Positions 1 to 8,941 of a stretch of DNA of 64,000 nt are shown one piece after another (position 1 is the stretch's first letter; each line of letters begins with the position of its first letter). This DNA comes from Nostoc linckia FACHB-104 (GTDB lineage: Bacteria; Cyanobacteriota; Cyanobacteriia; Cyanobacteriales; Nostocaceae). The translations under genes were made by a program, and so were the position numbers. Under the pieces are notes generated by a model. That model searched no databases. It saw only the letters and a program-made list of their open reading frames with translations, and was not told where the DNA came from. The stretch spans positions 44,561-108,560 of the forward strand of contig NZ_JACJQJ010000027.1 of the NCBI RefSeq assembly GCF_014696615.1, in the 5' to 3' direction.

Positions 1-549
1 AGATTTCTTTACACCCGTACCAATATTGAAGGCTATCGGTTAAATAGGGATGGCGTGAGACAACTTGGTTATGGACTTACAGAACCTTTTTATGGCGTAG
101 CCGATGACGGTTTTGGTGGCGATCTCAATAATGGGACAGCAGACACCTTTGGCATTAACGCTGATTGGCGAATTACCCCTAAATTTGGCGTTTTTGGTCG
201 TTATACTTACGGTAGCACCGCTATTCGTCCAGTTAACCCCAATATCCCCAGAGGAGAAATCAATACTCAGTCATTCCAATTTGGTATGGCTTTCCCAGAT
301 TTAGGTAAACCAGGTGCAATGGGACAGCTTTCTTTCCTCATCCCGATGGATATTTTATCGGGTCGCCAGTACCTAGTATCTGGAGGCGGTAATGGTGGTA
401 CTTGGTATGAGGTTGAGGGCAGTTATTTCTTACCGATATCAAGCAATATCGCCCTCGTTCCTTCTTTTTCTGTGGTAATGAATCCCAATAACTTCGATAA
501 CAACCCAACTATTTTTGTTGGTAACTTAAGGACGCAGTTTAATTTTTAG
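1..549 (+). CDS. Outer-membrane porin (OprB/iron-uptake porin type), C-terminal part
   Basis: The reading frame is already open at base 1, so the gene starts outside the window and about 182 C-terminal residues are visible. They show alternating polar/aromatic strands, Gly/Asn-rich turns and a C-terminal ...QFNF ending in Phe, the usual outer-membrane beta-barrel signature. Phrases such as GINADWRITPKFGVFGRY resemble the C-terminal barrel of cyanobacterial SLH/OprB porins, which sit in the outer membrane and pass small solutes or ions. The GTG at 55 is an internal Val codon, not a start. The SLH and coiled-coil N-terminus expected for this family cannot be seen here. Confidence 0.75.
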   Translation, partial: RFLYTRTNIEGYRLNRDGVRQLGYGLTEPFYGVADDGFGGDLNNGTADTFGINADWRITPKFGVFGRYTYGSTAIRPVNPNIPRGEINTQSFQFGMAFPDLGKPGAMGQLSFLIPMDILSGRQYLVSGGGNGGTWYEVEGSYFLPISSNIALVPSFSVVMNPNNFDNNPTIFVGNLRTQFNF

Positions 550-605
550 TTGGTCAAGGGGTAAGGGGGAAGGGTCAAGGGTGATACATTCTTTGCAATT
601 CCCTA

Positions 606-1982
606 TTACCCATTCCCCAATATTGGTAGTAATACCTGAAAGCTGGTATCGCCTGGTTGAGAGTGGAGATGGATTTGTCCATGATGCTTATCGACTATCA
701 GACTATGCACAATATCCAAACCTAAGCCGCTACCTTTACCAACTCCTTTGGTGGTGAAAAATGGTTCAAAAATGCGGGTCTGAATTTCTGGGGGAATACC
801 AGGCCCGTTATCGGCTATTTCTACAATCACATAATTATCTTGTTGAGAAGTACGTATCCAAATTTTGCCTTTACCTTCTAACGCATCAATGGCGTTATCA
901 AGCAGATTCGTCCAAACTTGGTTGAGTTCACTGCCATAGGTATTAATCAGTGGTAAATTTTGGCTGTACTCTCGCGTAACAGCGATACCTCCTTTTAACT
1001 TATGACCGAGCATTGTTAAAGTATTTTCAATGCCTTGATGTACATCCACTTGATGTTGTTGCAGGGGATTAATATGAGCATAGGATTTGATGGATTGCAC
1101 CAATTCGGAAATCCTGGCTGTACTTTGTTCAATTTCCCCAATTAGTCCCAGAGTGGTTAAATTTGCGCCTAACCAATGCACAACATCGCTGATTGCGACA
1201 TCTGGGATTTGATCAGCTAAAGCATCTAACTTGTCAGCATCTAGTCCAGCATCAACTAAAGTAGAGGTAATTTCCCAAGCTTGATTTACCTGATGGTCTT
1301 CTAGCCAATCTGTAATTTCATCTTCGCGATCGCTTTGGCTAATCAAATCTAATTTATGAGCAACACGGCTATCTTGCTGTAGCTGGTTTAAAAAATCCAG
1401 TTGTGCTGGGGTAAATGAATATTGGTTTAAGCGTAGCGCTAAAGTTTGCGACTCTTGAAACCTTGTCCGCAATTCTTCTGCTACTCTAGCGCCAGCAGCA
1501 GCAGGATTTTTCAACTCATGGGCCAATCCAGCCGAGAGTTTACCCAAAGATGCTAATTGTTCCTGCTGTTGTAACTGCGATTCTACAGCTTTGGTTCTAG
1601 CAGCAAAAGTAGAAAGCACAACATCAGCTAAAGGTGGGAAAGTGGCAATAATTTGTTTAAAAGTCTTCAGTTCTAGCTTTAATACCCGACTAGGCTGAGT
1701 TGCATAGCCAGTAGCAAAGGAATCAGCTTCCATTAATATAGACAATTCACCAATAAACTCACCTCGCTGATGCTTGGCGAGTACCTTTGCTTGTCCCCCT
1801 ACCTGCTTAGTTACTTGAATTTCCCCATCTAAAACTACATGGAAATCGTAACTATGTTCGCCTTCTTTAAATAGATATTCACCTAAATTTAAATCAATCT
1901 CAGTCCCATAGTCTTGAAGATGCTGCAACACTTCATCTGATAACTGGGGAAAAAGCGCGATCGCATTGGATTCTTGCAGCAT
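606..1982 (-). CDS. Sensor histidine kinase with N-terminal cyclic-nucleotide-binding domain
   Basis: 458 aa. Residues about 10-125 form a CRP/CAP-type cNMP-binding fold (GEYLFKEGE, LDGEIQVTK, GEFIGELSIL). A coiled linker follows, then an H-box with phospho-acceptor His155 in AHELKNP. The C-terminal HATPase_c domain has its N-box in NQVWTNLLDNAIDAL, G1 in DNGPGIPPEI, an F-box in [14 protein letters not shown] and G2 in GSGLGLDIV. No membrane segment is visible, so it is probably a soluble kinase. It is a paralogue of the next kinase upstream and is third in a cassette after the receiver/reductase fusion. ATG start at 1982. The ligand of the cNMP-like domain cannot be told from sequence. Confidence 0.85.
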   Translation of the reverse strand: MLQESNAIALFPQLSDEVLQHLQDYGTEIDLNLGEYLFKEGEHSYDFHVVLDGEIQVTKQVGGQAKVLAKHQRGEFIGELSILMEADSFATGYATQPSRVLKLELKTFKQIIATFPPLADVVLSTFAARTKAVESQLQQQEQLASLGKLSAGLAHELKNPAAAGARVAEELRTRFQESQTLALRLNQYSFTPAQLDFLNQLQQDSRVAHKLDLISQSDREDEITDWLEDHQVNQAWEITSTLVDAGLDADKLDALADQIPDVAISDVVHWLGANLTTLGLIGEIEQSTARISELVQSIKSYAHINPLQQHQVDVHQGIENTLTMLGHKLKGGIAVTREYSQNLPLINTYGSELNQVWTNLLDNAIDALEGKGKIWIRTSQQDNYVIVEIADNGPGIPPEIQTRIFEPFFTTKGVGKGSGLGLDIVHSLIVDKHHGQIHLHSQPGDTSFQVLLPILGNG

Positions 1983-2034
1983 AGAAAATACCTTATAGAA
2001 ATTAATTTTATAGTTTGGGGAATGGGTAATTGGT

Positions 2035-2131
2035 AATTGGGTGTTTGGTATTTGGTGTTTGGTGTTTGTTATTTCCCCTCATCCCTCTCATCCCCAGTCC
2101 CCAATCCCCAATCCCCAATCCCCAATCCCTG
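2035..2131. repeat. Heptanucleotide tandem repeats between two kinase genes
   Basis: Two short tandem arrays lie back to back: TTTGGTG/TTTGGTA-type units at about 2037-2069 and CCCCAAT/CCCCAGT-type units at about 2092-2129. These match the STRR class of cyanobacterial short tandemly repeated sequences. They fill most of the 150-bp gap between the two histidine kinase genes. Confidence 0.8.
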
Positions 2132-2132
2132 A

Positions 2133-3527
2133 TCAATCCGTCAATACAACTGGTAGACGAACTTGAAAGCAGGTATTACCAGGACAGGAGGTAAATCGGA
2201 CATCTCCTTTATGTTTCCCAACTACAGTGCGGTAAACGATATCTAAGCCTAATCCTTTACCTTCGCCTACGCCTTTGGTGGTGAAAAATGGTTCAAAAAT
2301 GCGTGATTGGATTTCTGGCGCGATTCCTGTGCCATTATCGATAATTTCTATTAAAACTTGGTCGTTTTCGCACTTTGTATGTATACGAAGCTGTCCTTGA
2401 CCTTTAACTGCATCAATTGCATTATCAATCAGGTTAGTCCAGACTTGGTTTAATTCGCTACCATAGGCGCTGATTCTGGGCAAATTGCCATACTCTCTAA
2501 TTACCGCTACCCCATCCTTGAGTTTATGGTTCATCATCTTTAAGGTGCTTTCAATACCGTCATGGACATTCACCTCTTGTAAGGGTGCTTGATCCATGTA
2601 AGAGTAGTCTTGCAAAGCTTTGACTAGCTCATAAACACGGGATGATCCTTCATCGAGTTCGGAGAGTAAGTTTAATCCGCTCAAGCTGGCTTCTAGCCAA
2701 GCTAAGATATCCCCTAAAGACTCCGCTGGGATTTGCTGCGTAATTTTACTGAGGTCACTAGCATCTAGTCCGACTGCGACTAAAGTAGGTGCGAGTTTCC
2801 AACCATCACTGACACCATTGTCATCTAACCAATCAACCAGTTCATCTTCGCGATCGCATCTTGAAAGGGGAGACAATTGAGTAGTTTGCTGCTGCTTGGC
2901 AATCACTTCTTGCTGCAAACCACCCAAATATTCTATTTGCTGCTTGGTGAATTGTCTTTGACTTAGTTGCAATACTAGCGAGGGTAACTGTTGAAATAGC
3001 TTTTGCAATTCCCCAGTACCGCGCCTGACTGCGGCCATGGGGTTATTCATTTCATGGGACAGTCCCGCCGCCATTGTGCCTAAAGCAGCGAGTTTTTCCC
3101 GCTGCTGAGACATAGACTGTAACTCTTGTACCCGCTGCGCCATTGTTTGCAGAATCAAGGTGGTGACAGCCGGCATGGTGGCTAGCATTTGCCAGAATTG
3201 ATCTTTGTCCAATTCTAAGATGTGGCAAGGCTGCACAGCTTTGCCACCAGCCCAATAGTGAGTTTCGCCGGTTAAAATTGGCAACTCCCCAAAAAAGGTT
3301 TTCGCACCATAGGTAACTAAGACAATTTCTTGATTACCTACCTTCTGGGTAACTTGTACCTCACCGTCAATCATGATAAAGACTTGGTCGGCAGGATCGC
3401 CAGCGGAGCGATGGATATCGCCAGGTTGCAGCCAAATTTCTTTTCCTTGTTCGCACAACCACCGCAATTGCTCATCGCTTAAGCTGGCAAACAATTCCAC
3501 TTGGCGTAATTCTTCTATGTCCAGCAT
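2133..3527 (-). CDS. Sensor histidine kinase with N-terminal cyclic-nucleotide-binding domain (paralogue)
   Basis: 464 aa with the same architecture as the downstream kinase: cNMP-binding fold at about 8-128, H-box with His158 in SHEMNNP, and HATPase_c with [46 protein letters not shown]. Its ATG overlaps the stop codon of the receiver/reductase fusion (TAATG at 3525-3529), so translation of the two is probably coupled and the kinase probably acts with that receiver. The linker of both kinases shares a DREDEL/ITDWL motif, which indicates tandem duplication. No membrane anchor is visible. Confidence 0.85.
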   Translation of the reverse strand: MLDIEELRQVELFASLSDEQLRWLCEQGKEIWLQPGDIHRSAGDPADQVFIMIDGEVQVTQKVGNQEIVLVTYGAKTFFGELPILTGETHYWAGGKAVQPCHILELDKDQFWQMLATMPAVTTLILQTMAQRVQELQSMSQQREKLAALGTMAAGLSHEMNNPMAAVRRGTGELQKLFQQLPSLVLQLSQRQFTKQQIEYLGGLQQEVIAKQQQTTQLSPLSRCDREDELVDWLDDNGVSDGWKLAPTLVAVGLDASDLSKITQQIPAESLGDILAWLEASLSGLNLLSELDEGSSRVYELVKALQDYSYMDQAPLQEVNVHDGIESTLKMMNHKLKDGVAVIREYGNLPRISAYGSELNQVWTNLIDNAIDAVKGQGQLRIHTKCENDQVLIEIIDNGTGIAPEIQSRIFEPFFTTKGVGEGKGLGLDIVYRTVVGKHKGDVRFTSCPGNTCFQVRLPVVLTD

Positions 3528-5191
3528 TACAACACCTTAGCAAGATACTGGTGGACAAAACTAACACAAATGGAGCCTTCACCCACTCCCGAAGCTACGC
3601 GCTTCACGGAACCATGATGCACGTCACCCACAGCAAAAATTCCCGGTATGCTGGTTTCGAGTAAGTAAGGGTCTCTATCTAAATTCCAGCCTTTGGGACG
3701 TTTACCGTCTTTGATCAAATCGGGGCCAGTCAAAATGAAACCACGTTCATCCCGTTCTACAATTCCATCTAACCAATCGGTATGAGGAACAGCACCAATG
3801 AAAATAAACAGAGAGTTAGCCGGGACGGTTTCTTGTTCACCAGTCACATTGTTGAGAATAGTTAAGGCTTCTAAACTTTCTTCGCCTTTGACCTCAACGA
3901 CGCTGGAATTAAGTTGCACAATAATATTTTCTGTAGCGCCAATCTGATCGACAAGGTATTGTGACATACCTTTACCGAGATTGTCAGCACGGACTAACAT
4001 ATGCACTTGCTGGGCATACTTACTAAAATGCATGGCTGCTTGTCCGGCGGAGTTAGCACCACCCACAATGTAGACTTTTTCGTTGCTACATTCCATTGCT
4101 TCGGTCATGGCTGCACCATAATACACACCCCGACCTGTGAGTTTTTCAATTCCAGGGACATTTAACCGCCGCCAAGAGACACCCATCGCCAAAATTAAAG
4201 CATGACAAGCGATTTCTGAGCCATCTTTGAGCAGTGCATAACGATAGTTGCCGTTGGTGCGAATTCCTGCTACTTCTTGGGGTGTGAGAATTTCCACACC
4301 AAAACGTTTGGCTTGGGTAACACCCCGTCTAGCTAAATCTGCACCACTTAAACCAATGGGGAAACCGAGGTAGTTTTCAATCCGCGAACTGGTTCCCGCT
4401 TGTCCGCCTGGGGCTTCGCGTTCAATCATGACTGTTCGTAGCCCTTCAGAAGCACCATAGACGGCGGCGGCTAACCCAGCAGGCCCGCCACCGACAATTG
4501 CTAGGTCATAGAATGGCTGTTTAGCTTGGGTTTGCAATCCAACTTTGGCGGCAATTTCAATATTGCTGGGTTTTACTAAACGCTCGCCATCTGGCAAAAT
4601 CACCAAAGGTAATTCGGCGTTATCTACGCCACTATAGTTAACTAACTCTTGGGCTTCCTCATCTCTTTCAATATCTAACCATTGATAAGGAACGTGATTG
4701 CGGGCGAGGAAATCCTTGATTTTATGGGAATTAGGCGACCAACGATGACCAATCACGCGAGTCCCCTCAAAAGGTGGGCGATAAGAAGCAAACCAATCAT
4801 CTAGCAAGTCGTTGAGGATAGGATACAACCGCTCTTCTGGTGGGTCCCAAGGCTTAGTTAAGTAGTAATTAATACTAGTTTTATTAATAGCTGCGATCGC
4901 GGCATCGGTATCTGCATAGGCGGTGAGCAAGGCGCGTTTCGCTTCGGGGAAGATAGCAATTGCTTGTTCGAGAAATTCTACCCCAGTCATTTGGGGCATT
5001 CGCTGGTCAGCCAGAAATAAAGCTACTGTCTCGTTACGTAATTTTAACTCTTTGATGGCTTCTAGTGCCGCAGCTCCTGAGTCTGCACGTAAGATCCGGA
5101 AGCGATCGCCATATTCCTTTCGCAAATCCCGCGCGATCGCTTGTAAAACCTGAGGATCATCATCCACGGTCAGAATCATTGGTTTAGCCAT
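3527..5191 (-). CDS. Response-regulator receiver fused to a thioredoxin-reductase-like flavoprotein
   Basis: 554 aa in three parts. Residues 1-125 are a REC domain (acidic pocket D10-D12, phospho-acceptor Asp62 in LADQRMP, Lys113 in LTKPWDP). Residues about 143-222 are a glutaredoxin-like fold in which the usual CPYC is SPNSH. Residues about 228-554 are an FAD/NAD(P)H pyridine-nucleotide disulfide reductase core (VGGGPAGLAAA, VGGANSAGQAA, GIFAVGDVH). The CATC redox motif expected after the first NAD segment reads GAAM in GVYYGAAMTEA. Receiver-TrxR fusions are a known family; loss of the cysteines suggests redox sensing or NAD(P)H binding rather than disulfide reduction. ATG start. Confidence 0.85.
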   Translation of the reverse strand: MAKPMILTVDDDPQVLQAIARDLRKEYGDRFRILRADSGAAALEAIKELKLRNETVALFLADQRMPQMTGVEFLEQAIAIFPEAKRALLTAYADTDAAIAAINKTSINYYLTKPWDPPEERLYPILNDLLDDWFASYRPPFEGTRVIGHRWSPNSHKIKDFLARNHVPYQWLDIERDEEAQELVNYSGVDNAELPLVILPDGERLVKPSNIEIAAKVGLQTQAKQPFYDLAIVGGGPAGLAAAVYGASEGLRTVMIEREAPGGQAGTSSRIENYLGFPIGLSGADLARRGVTQAKRFGVEILTPQEVAGIRTNGNYRYALLKDGSEIACHALILAMGVSWRRLNVPGIEKLTGRGVYYGAAMTEAMECSNEKVYIVGGANSAGQAAMHFSKYAQQVHMLVRADNLGKGMSQYLVDQIGATENIIVQLNSSVVEVKGEESLEALTILNNVTGEQETVPANSLFIFIGAVPHTDWLDGIVERDERGFILTGPDLIKDGKRPKGWNLDRDPYLLETSIPGIFAVGDVHHGSVKRVASGVGEGSICVSFVHQYLAKVL

Positions 5192-5590
5192 AAAGTTTTC
5201 CTATGTTGGTTTCTCTTTACTTATTATTGATTGCTTGCTTGGCGTTATGAATAGAAGAGTGCGCTAATCTGCAGTTAAAACTACTAAAATCACAAATCTT
5301 AACGGCTAAAAATGACAGAAAAAGGTGATGGATCAAGCAATCAGAATCATTACAATTAGTGATTTGCTCCATTTTTACAGCTAATTGAGCTAGCTTTTTA
5401 TAGTTGAACTAACTCTTGGTCAACCGGAATTGCTAGAGCAGGTGAAAACCTTGGCAAAGGAGTTAGCTGCAAAAACAGCCCATAATTTCTAGCCAAATTA
5501 TAGTCTGATACAAGTCAAGACAACTAGTCCTACTCTCAAAAGCATAGGATTAGTTGTCCATCTAACAATAGTTAACAGTTGGTAGTGAAT
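5192..5590. other. Intergenic region with a possible coding remnant
   Basis: This 399-bp stretch separates the signalling cassette from the molybdopterin-subunit gene. On the plus strand, 5406-5492 reads as an open, coding-like peptide (ELTLGQPELLEQVKTLAKEL..., ending at TAG) without a start codon, probably a gene remnant. Nothing else recognisable was seen. Confidence 0.3.
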
Positions 5591-7963
5591 TTACAGATGA
5601 TTCATCGCCCGCCAAACTTTTTCTGGTGTCAGAGGCATATTTAGATGCTTGACTCCTAGAGGACTAAGAGCATCGCAAACAGCATTCACTATTGCAGGTG
5701 CTACAGGTGGATTGCTGACATCCCCAGCTCCTTTGGCTCCTAGCGGATTATGAGGGGTAGGGGTGACAGTGCGAGCCAGTTCAAAGTGGGGTAAGTCGGA
5801 AGGTTTGGCGATCGCATAACTGGTGAGGTCATCTGTGAGGATTTTGCCAGACTCATCATATACAGCTTCTTCAAATAAAGCTTGACTAATCCCCAGATAA
5901 ATATTGCCGTGGGTTTGACCATCAACAATCATCGGATTACCGACATTGCCAAAATCATTGACTGCGACATAGCGCACTACTTCAACTTCGCCTGTTTCTT
6001 GATCAACCTCAACTACGGCAATATGAGTACCAAAGGGATAGCTAAAATCTGGTGGATCGAAGAAGGTAATAACTTCTAATCCTGGTTCCATTCCTGGTGG
6101 TAAATCCCAAGCATACCAAAGAGCTAAGGCTATATCCTGTATAGTCTTGACCTGATCTGGTTGATTTTTAGGATAGAATTTACCGTCCTCAACAATAATC
6201 TCTGCTTCTGGAACTTTGAAGATATGAGCTGCCATTTTCCGGGCTTTTTCGTTAATCTTTTGGGCAGCTTTGTAGACTGTCGCACCTTCAACGCTGAAGC
6301 TACGGGAACCATAACTACCCTGAGCGTAAATAGCTCCTCTGGTATCGGAATGTATTACTTCAATGCGTTCAATATCAATCCCTAGTTCTTGGGCAGCAAC
6401 TTGAGAGAAGGTGGTTACATGACCTTGACCGTGGGGCTGACTACCTGTAATTAAGCTGACATCACCTGTGGGATGTACGCGCAGGTGAACGCTACCCCAG
6501 GTACTACCATTGAGACCAATATCTTTAGCCATAATTGGCGAAGGGCCTACACCAGATATGGCGACAAAGGAACCAATTCCGACACCTAAATATTTACCTC
6601 GCGCCTTGGCTTGTTCTTTGAGTTGGGGAATATTTTTGTAATCCACCATTTCTAAGGCTTTATCAAGGGCGACTTGATAATTACCGGAGTCATAAGTCCA
6701 GCCCAAACCGTTCTTGTAAGGGAACTGATCGGGAGGAACCATGTTTTTACGGCGAACTTCTGCTGGATCTAAACCGATTTCATCAGCAAAGAGGTCAACC
6801 AAACGCTCAATTACACAGTGGGCTTCTGTCCGTCCTGCACCGCGAATTGGGCCTGTTTGGGTAGTGTTGGTGAATACGCAGTAAACTTCATAAAAAGGAT
6901 GCTCAATGGCATAAGCCCCTGATATGCTGCGGCCTGTCAAACTTGTAGGCGCGCCAGGGCCGTTGGTGCCAGAAAAGGCTCCAAGGTTAGCGTAGTTGGT
7001 GCAATAGAGGGCAGTAATTTTGCCATCTCTGTTACCTGCAAGGGTGGCATACTCAATGTGATCGTGGGAGTGGACGGTGGTACGCGCTAACCCTTGACGA
7101 GTATCTACCCACTTGACGGGACGACCCAGTTCTTTAGCTAAAAACAGTGTGATAGCTGTATCTTGATATAGATATCCCTTAGAACCGTAACTTCCGCCCA
7201 TGTGGGGAACAATTACCCGCAGTTTGTTGAAAGGAATTCCTAAAACTAATTGTGATAGCAGAAAGCGGTTCCCGTGGGGAATTTGGGTATTTGTCCACAG
7301 GGTATAGTCTCCGGTTTCGGGATTGTAATCTGCGATCGTGGCGCGAGTTTCGCTAGAATTGGCAATCACCCGGGGAATGCGAATTTTTTGCTTGATCACT
7401 ACCTCAGCAGCTGCGATCGCTTTTTCTGTGGCTTCTTTATCTCCATAACTGGCATACTGGTTCAAATTACCCGGTACGTTGTCATATAGTTGCGGTGCAT
7501 CTGCCTTCAGCGCTTCCTCCGCATCAGTCACAACTGGTAGCGGCTCGTACTCTACCTTAATGCCTTTAAGAGCGTCATATGCTTGTTGACGGGTTTGGGC
7601 AACCACCACAGCCACAAAATCGCCAACATAGCGAACTTTATTGATAGCTAAGATAGTTTGACCTGCTGGTAAGCCATAGGGATGGGGTGGGAATTTCGCC
7701 GCCGCACCACCAGGATTCATAATCACGGGTAGGGGAAAAATCGAGCTAGTATCGGCTCCTGTAATCACCCGCACCACTCCTGGCATTTTTTCCGCCACAG
7801 TGGTATCAATGCTCTTAATTAGAGCATGAGCCTCAGTACTGTGCAAAATTGCCATATGTAACATATTTGGCAAAGTAATATCTGCGGTAAATTTGGCTTT
7901 TCCGAGCAATAATTCTGGATCTTCACGTCGTTTAATAGAAGTACCTAGTATATTTTGATGCAT
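5591..7963 (-). CDS. Xanthine dehydrogenase/CoxL-family molybdopterin-binding subunit
   Basis: 790 aa, full length for the family. The N-terminal a/b hammerhead domain (GTSIKRREDPELLLGKAKFTADI) is followed by Moco-binding segments: MGGSYGSK (255-262, usually GGGFGxK), PIRGAGRTEA, GSQPHGQGHVTTFSQVAAQELG and GSYGSRSFSVEGATV. The segment that normally reads GxKGxGE and carries the catalytic base reads GAKGAGD, placing Asp748 where molybdenum hydroxylases have Glu. Such enzymes hydroxylate aldehydes or N-heterocycles at Mo. XdhC and a [2Fe-2S]-type subunit are encoded upstream in the same direction, but no FAD (CoxM) subunit gene is present. The substrate cannot be predicted. Confidence 0.85.
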   Translation of the reverse strand: MHQNILGTSIKRREDPELLLGKAKFTADITLPNMLHMAILHSTEAHALIKSIDTTVAEKMPGVVRVITGADTSSIFPLPVIMNPGGAAAKFPPHPYGLPAGQTILAINKVRYVGDFVAVVVAQTRQQAYDALKGIKVEYEPLPVVTDAEEALKADAPQLYDNVPGNLNQYASYGDKEATEKAIAAAEVVIKQKIRIPRVIANSSETRATIADYNPETGDYTLWTNTQIPHGNRFLLSQLVLGIPFNKLRVIVPHMGGSYGSKGYLYQDTAITLFLAKELGRPVKWVDTRQGLARTTVHSHDHIEYATLAGNRDGKITALYCTNYANLGAFSGTNGPGAPTSLTGRSISGAYAIEHPFYEVYCVFTNTTQTGPIRGAGRTEAHCVIERLVDLFADEIGLDPAEVRRKNMVPPDQFPYKNGLGWTYDSGNYQVALDKALEMVDYKNIPQLKEQAKARGKYLGVGIGSFVAISGVGPSPIMAKDIGLNGSTWGSVHLRVHPTGDVSLITGSQPHGQGHVTTFSQVAAQELGIDIERIEVIHSDTRGAIYAQGSYGSRSFSVEGATVYKAAQKINEKARKMAAHIFKVPEAEIIVEDGKFYPKNQPDQVKTIQDIALALWYAWDLPPGMEPGLEVITFFDPPDFSYPFGTHIAVVEVDQETGEVEVVRYVAVNDFGNVGNPMIVDGQTHGNIYLGISQALFEEAVYDESGKILTDDLTSYAIAKPSDLPHFELARTVTPTPHNPLGAKGAGDVSNPPVAPAIVNAVCDALSPLGVKHLNMPLTPEKVWRAMNHL

Positions 7964-8094
7964 ACTGGTTTGCGTTTAACTCTTCTCAATTAAAGTAATA
8001 ACACTATCTTACTTCGCACAGTTTGTGTATCAAGTGAATGATGTGCTTCTCCTGCCTCTGATAAACTCATTGTTTTATCAATTAATGGCTGAAT

Positions 8095-8232
8095 TTACTT
8101 TTTAGCTGAAAATTTCAGAAGAGTTGTTAAATTTTCTAAATACCAGTCATGATGTTCTTGTTTAAAAGTAAAAATGACATAAGTTATCCCTCTTTTGTTA
8201 CCTTCGGGAGAAAACAATCTGGAACGCTTATA
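8095..8232 (-). pseudogene. C-terminal gene remnant of unknown family
   Basis: Between in-frame stops the minus strand reads a coding-like peptide of about 46 residues that includes FSPEGNKRGITYVIFTF and ends in NLTTLLKFSAKK. It has no start codon and no ribosome-binding site. Its amino-acid composition looks like real protein, so it is probably the tail of a lost gene. I do not recognise the family. Confidence 0.35.
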
Positions 8233-8641
8233 TCATAAGACTTTTACCAAAAAAACAATGATTTCAGCCATTGTGTTAGAAAATAAACGCTCAAATGACC
8301 GTTCTATGCTACAGTTCAATATTTGGCTTTGATTTTTCTTTTCCTGGAGTGACAAAAGCGTCTGAGGAAAGCGATCACATTCCCAATAGATGTAAAGAAA
8401 CATTTCTGTTTCTTAGAAAAGGGATTATATATAACTAATTAGTAATTTATAAAATTTAACAAGATTAATTAATATAGATTAAGTATTTTGTAGTGTGCGT
8501 TACGGTTTACGCCTAACGCACGAAAAGTTACTCATTGGTAATTTATAAAATTTAAAATCAATTGTTGGGTAAAAAGAAGAAATTCAATTTGTCAATTTAT
8601 CTTCTTTCCTACTGTAATTGAATGCTATCTTCCTATAAATT

Positions 8642-8928
8642 TCAACGTCGCAATAACTTCAAGGCAAGTTCTCTACCATAGTTACGTGATATCTGTACCC
8701 AAAGTTTAGTTAGGGACTCTATTAAAGGAGCAGTATTTAATAGTCCTGCATCCACTACATCAAAACCAAGTTCTTCCCCCAGTTGGGTAACTATAGCTTT
8801 AAAGCTTTTACCTTATCACTGTGAGGTTGTCGCACAGCAAAAAAAAATCTCATGTCCCTTTCCTTTGCTGCCTAGATTTTACCCAGATTACCGCCAATAT
8901 TACCTGCACCGAGAATTCCGATTTTCAT
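8642..8928 (-). pseudogene. Decayed NADPH-F420 reductase-like (Rossmann) gene
   Basis: Starting at ATG 8928 the frame reads MKIGILGAGNIGGNLGKI and then hits TAG where family members have Trp. The rest continues in shifted frames (AAKERD, RQPHSDKVKAL, then VTQLGEELGFDVVDAGLLN and a tail LWVQISRNYGRELALKLL, ending at TGA 8644). These pieces match the start and end of NAD(P)-binding F420-dependent NADP oxidoreductase-like proteins of about 200 aa. At 287 bp with a stop, frameshifts and a missing middle, it is a pseudogene. Confidence 0.7.
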
Positions 8929-8941
8929 GATTGAATATTAA

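Larger units (their letters stand above)
7964..8941. other. Gene-poor interval with decayed genes
   Basis: This 978-bp gap interrupts an otherwise tightly packed minus-strand cluster. It contains two gene remnants (8095-8232 and 8642-8928, listed separately) and a palindromic GTGTGCGTTA...TAACGCAC repeat at 8493-8521. The rest is AT-rich, and no intact gene was found. Confidence 0.6.
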
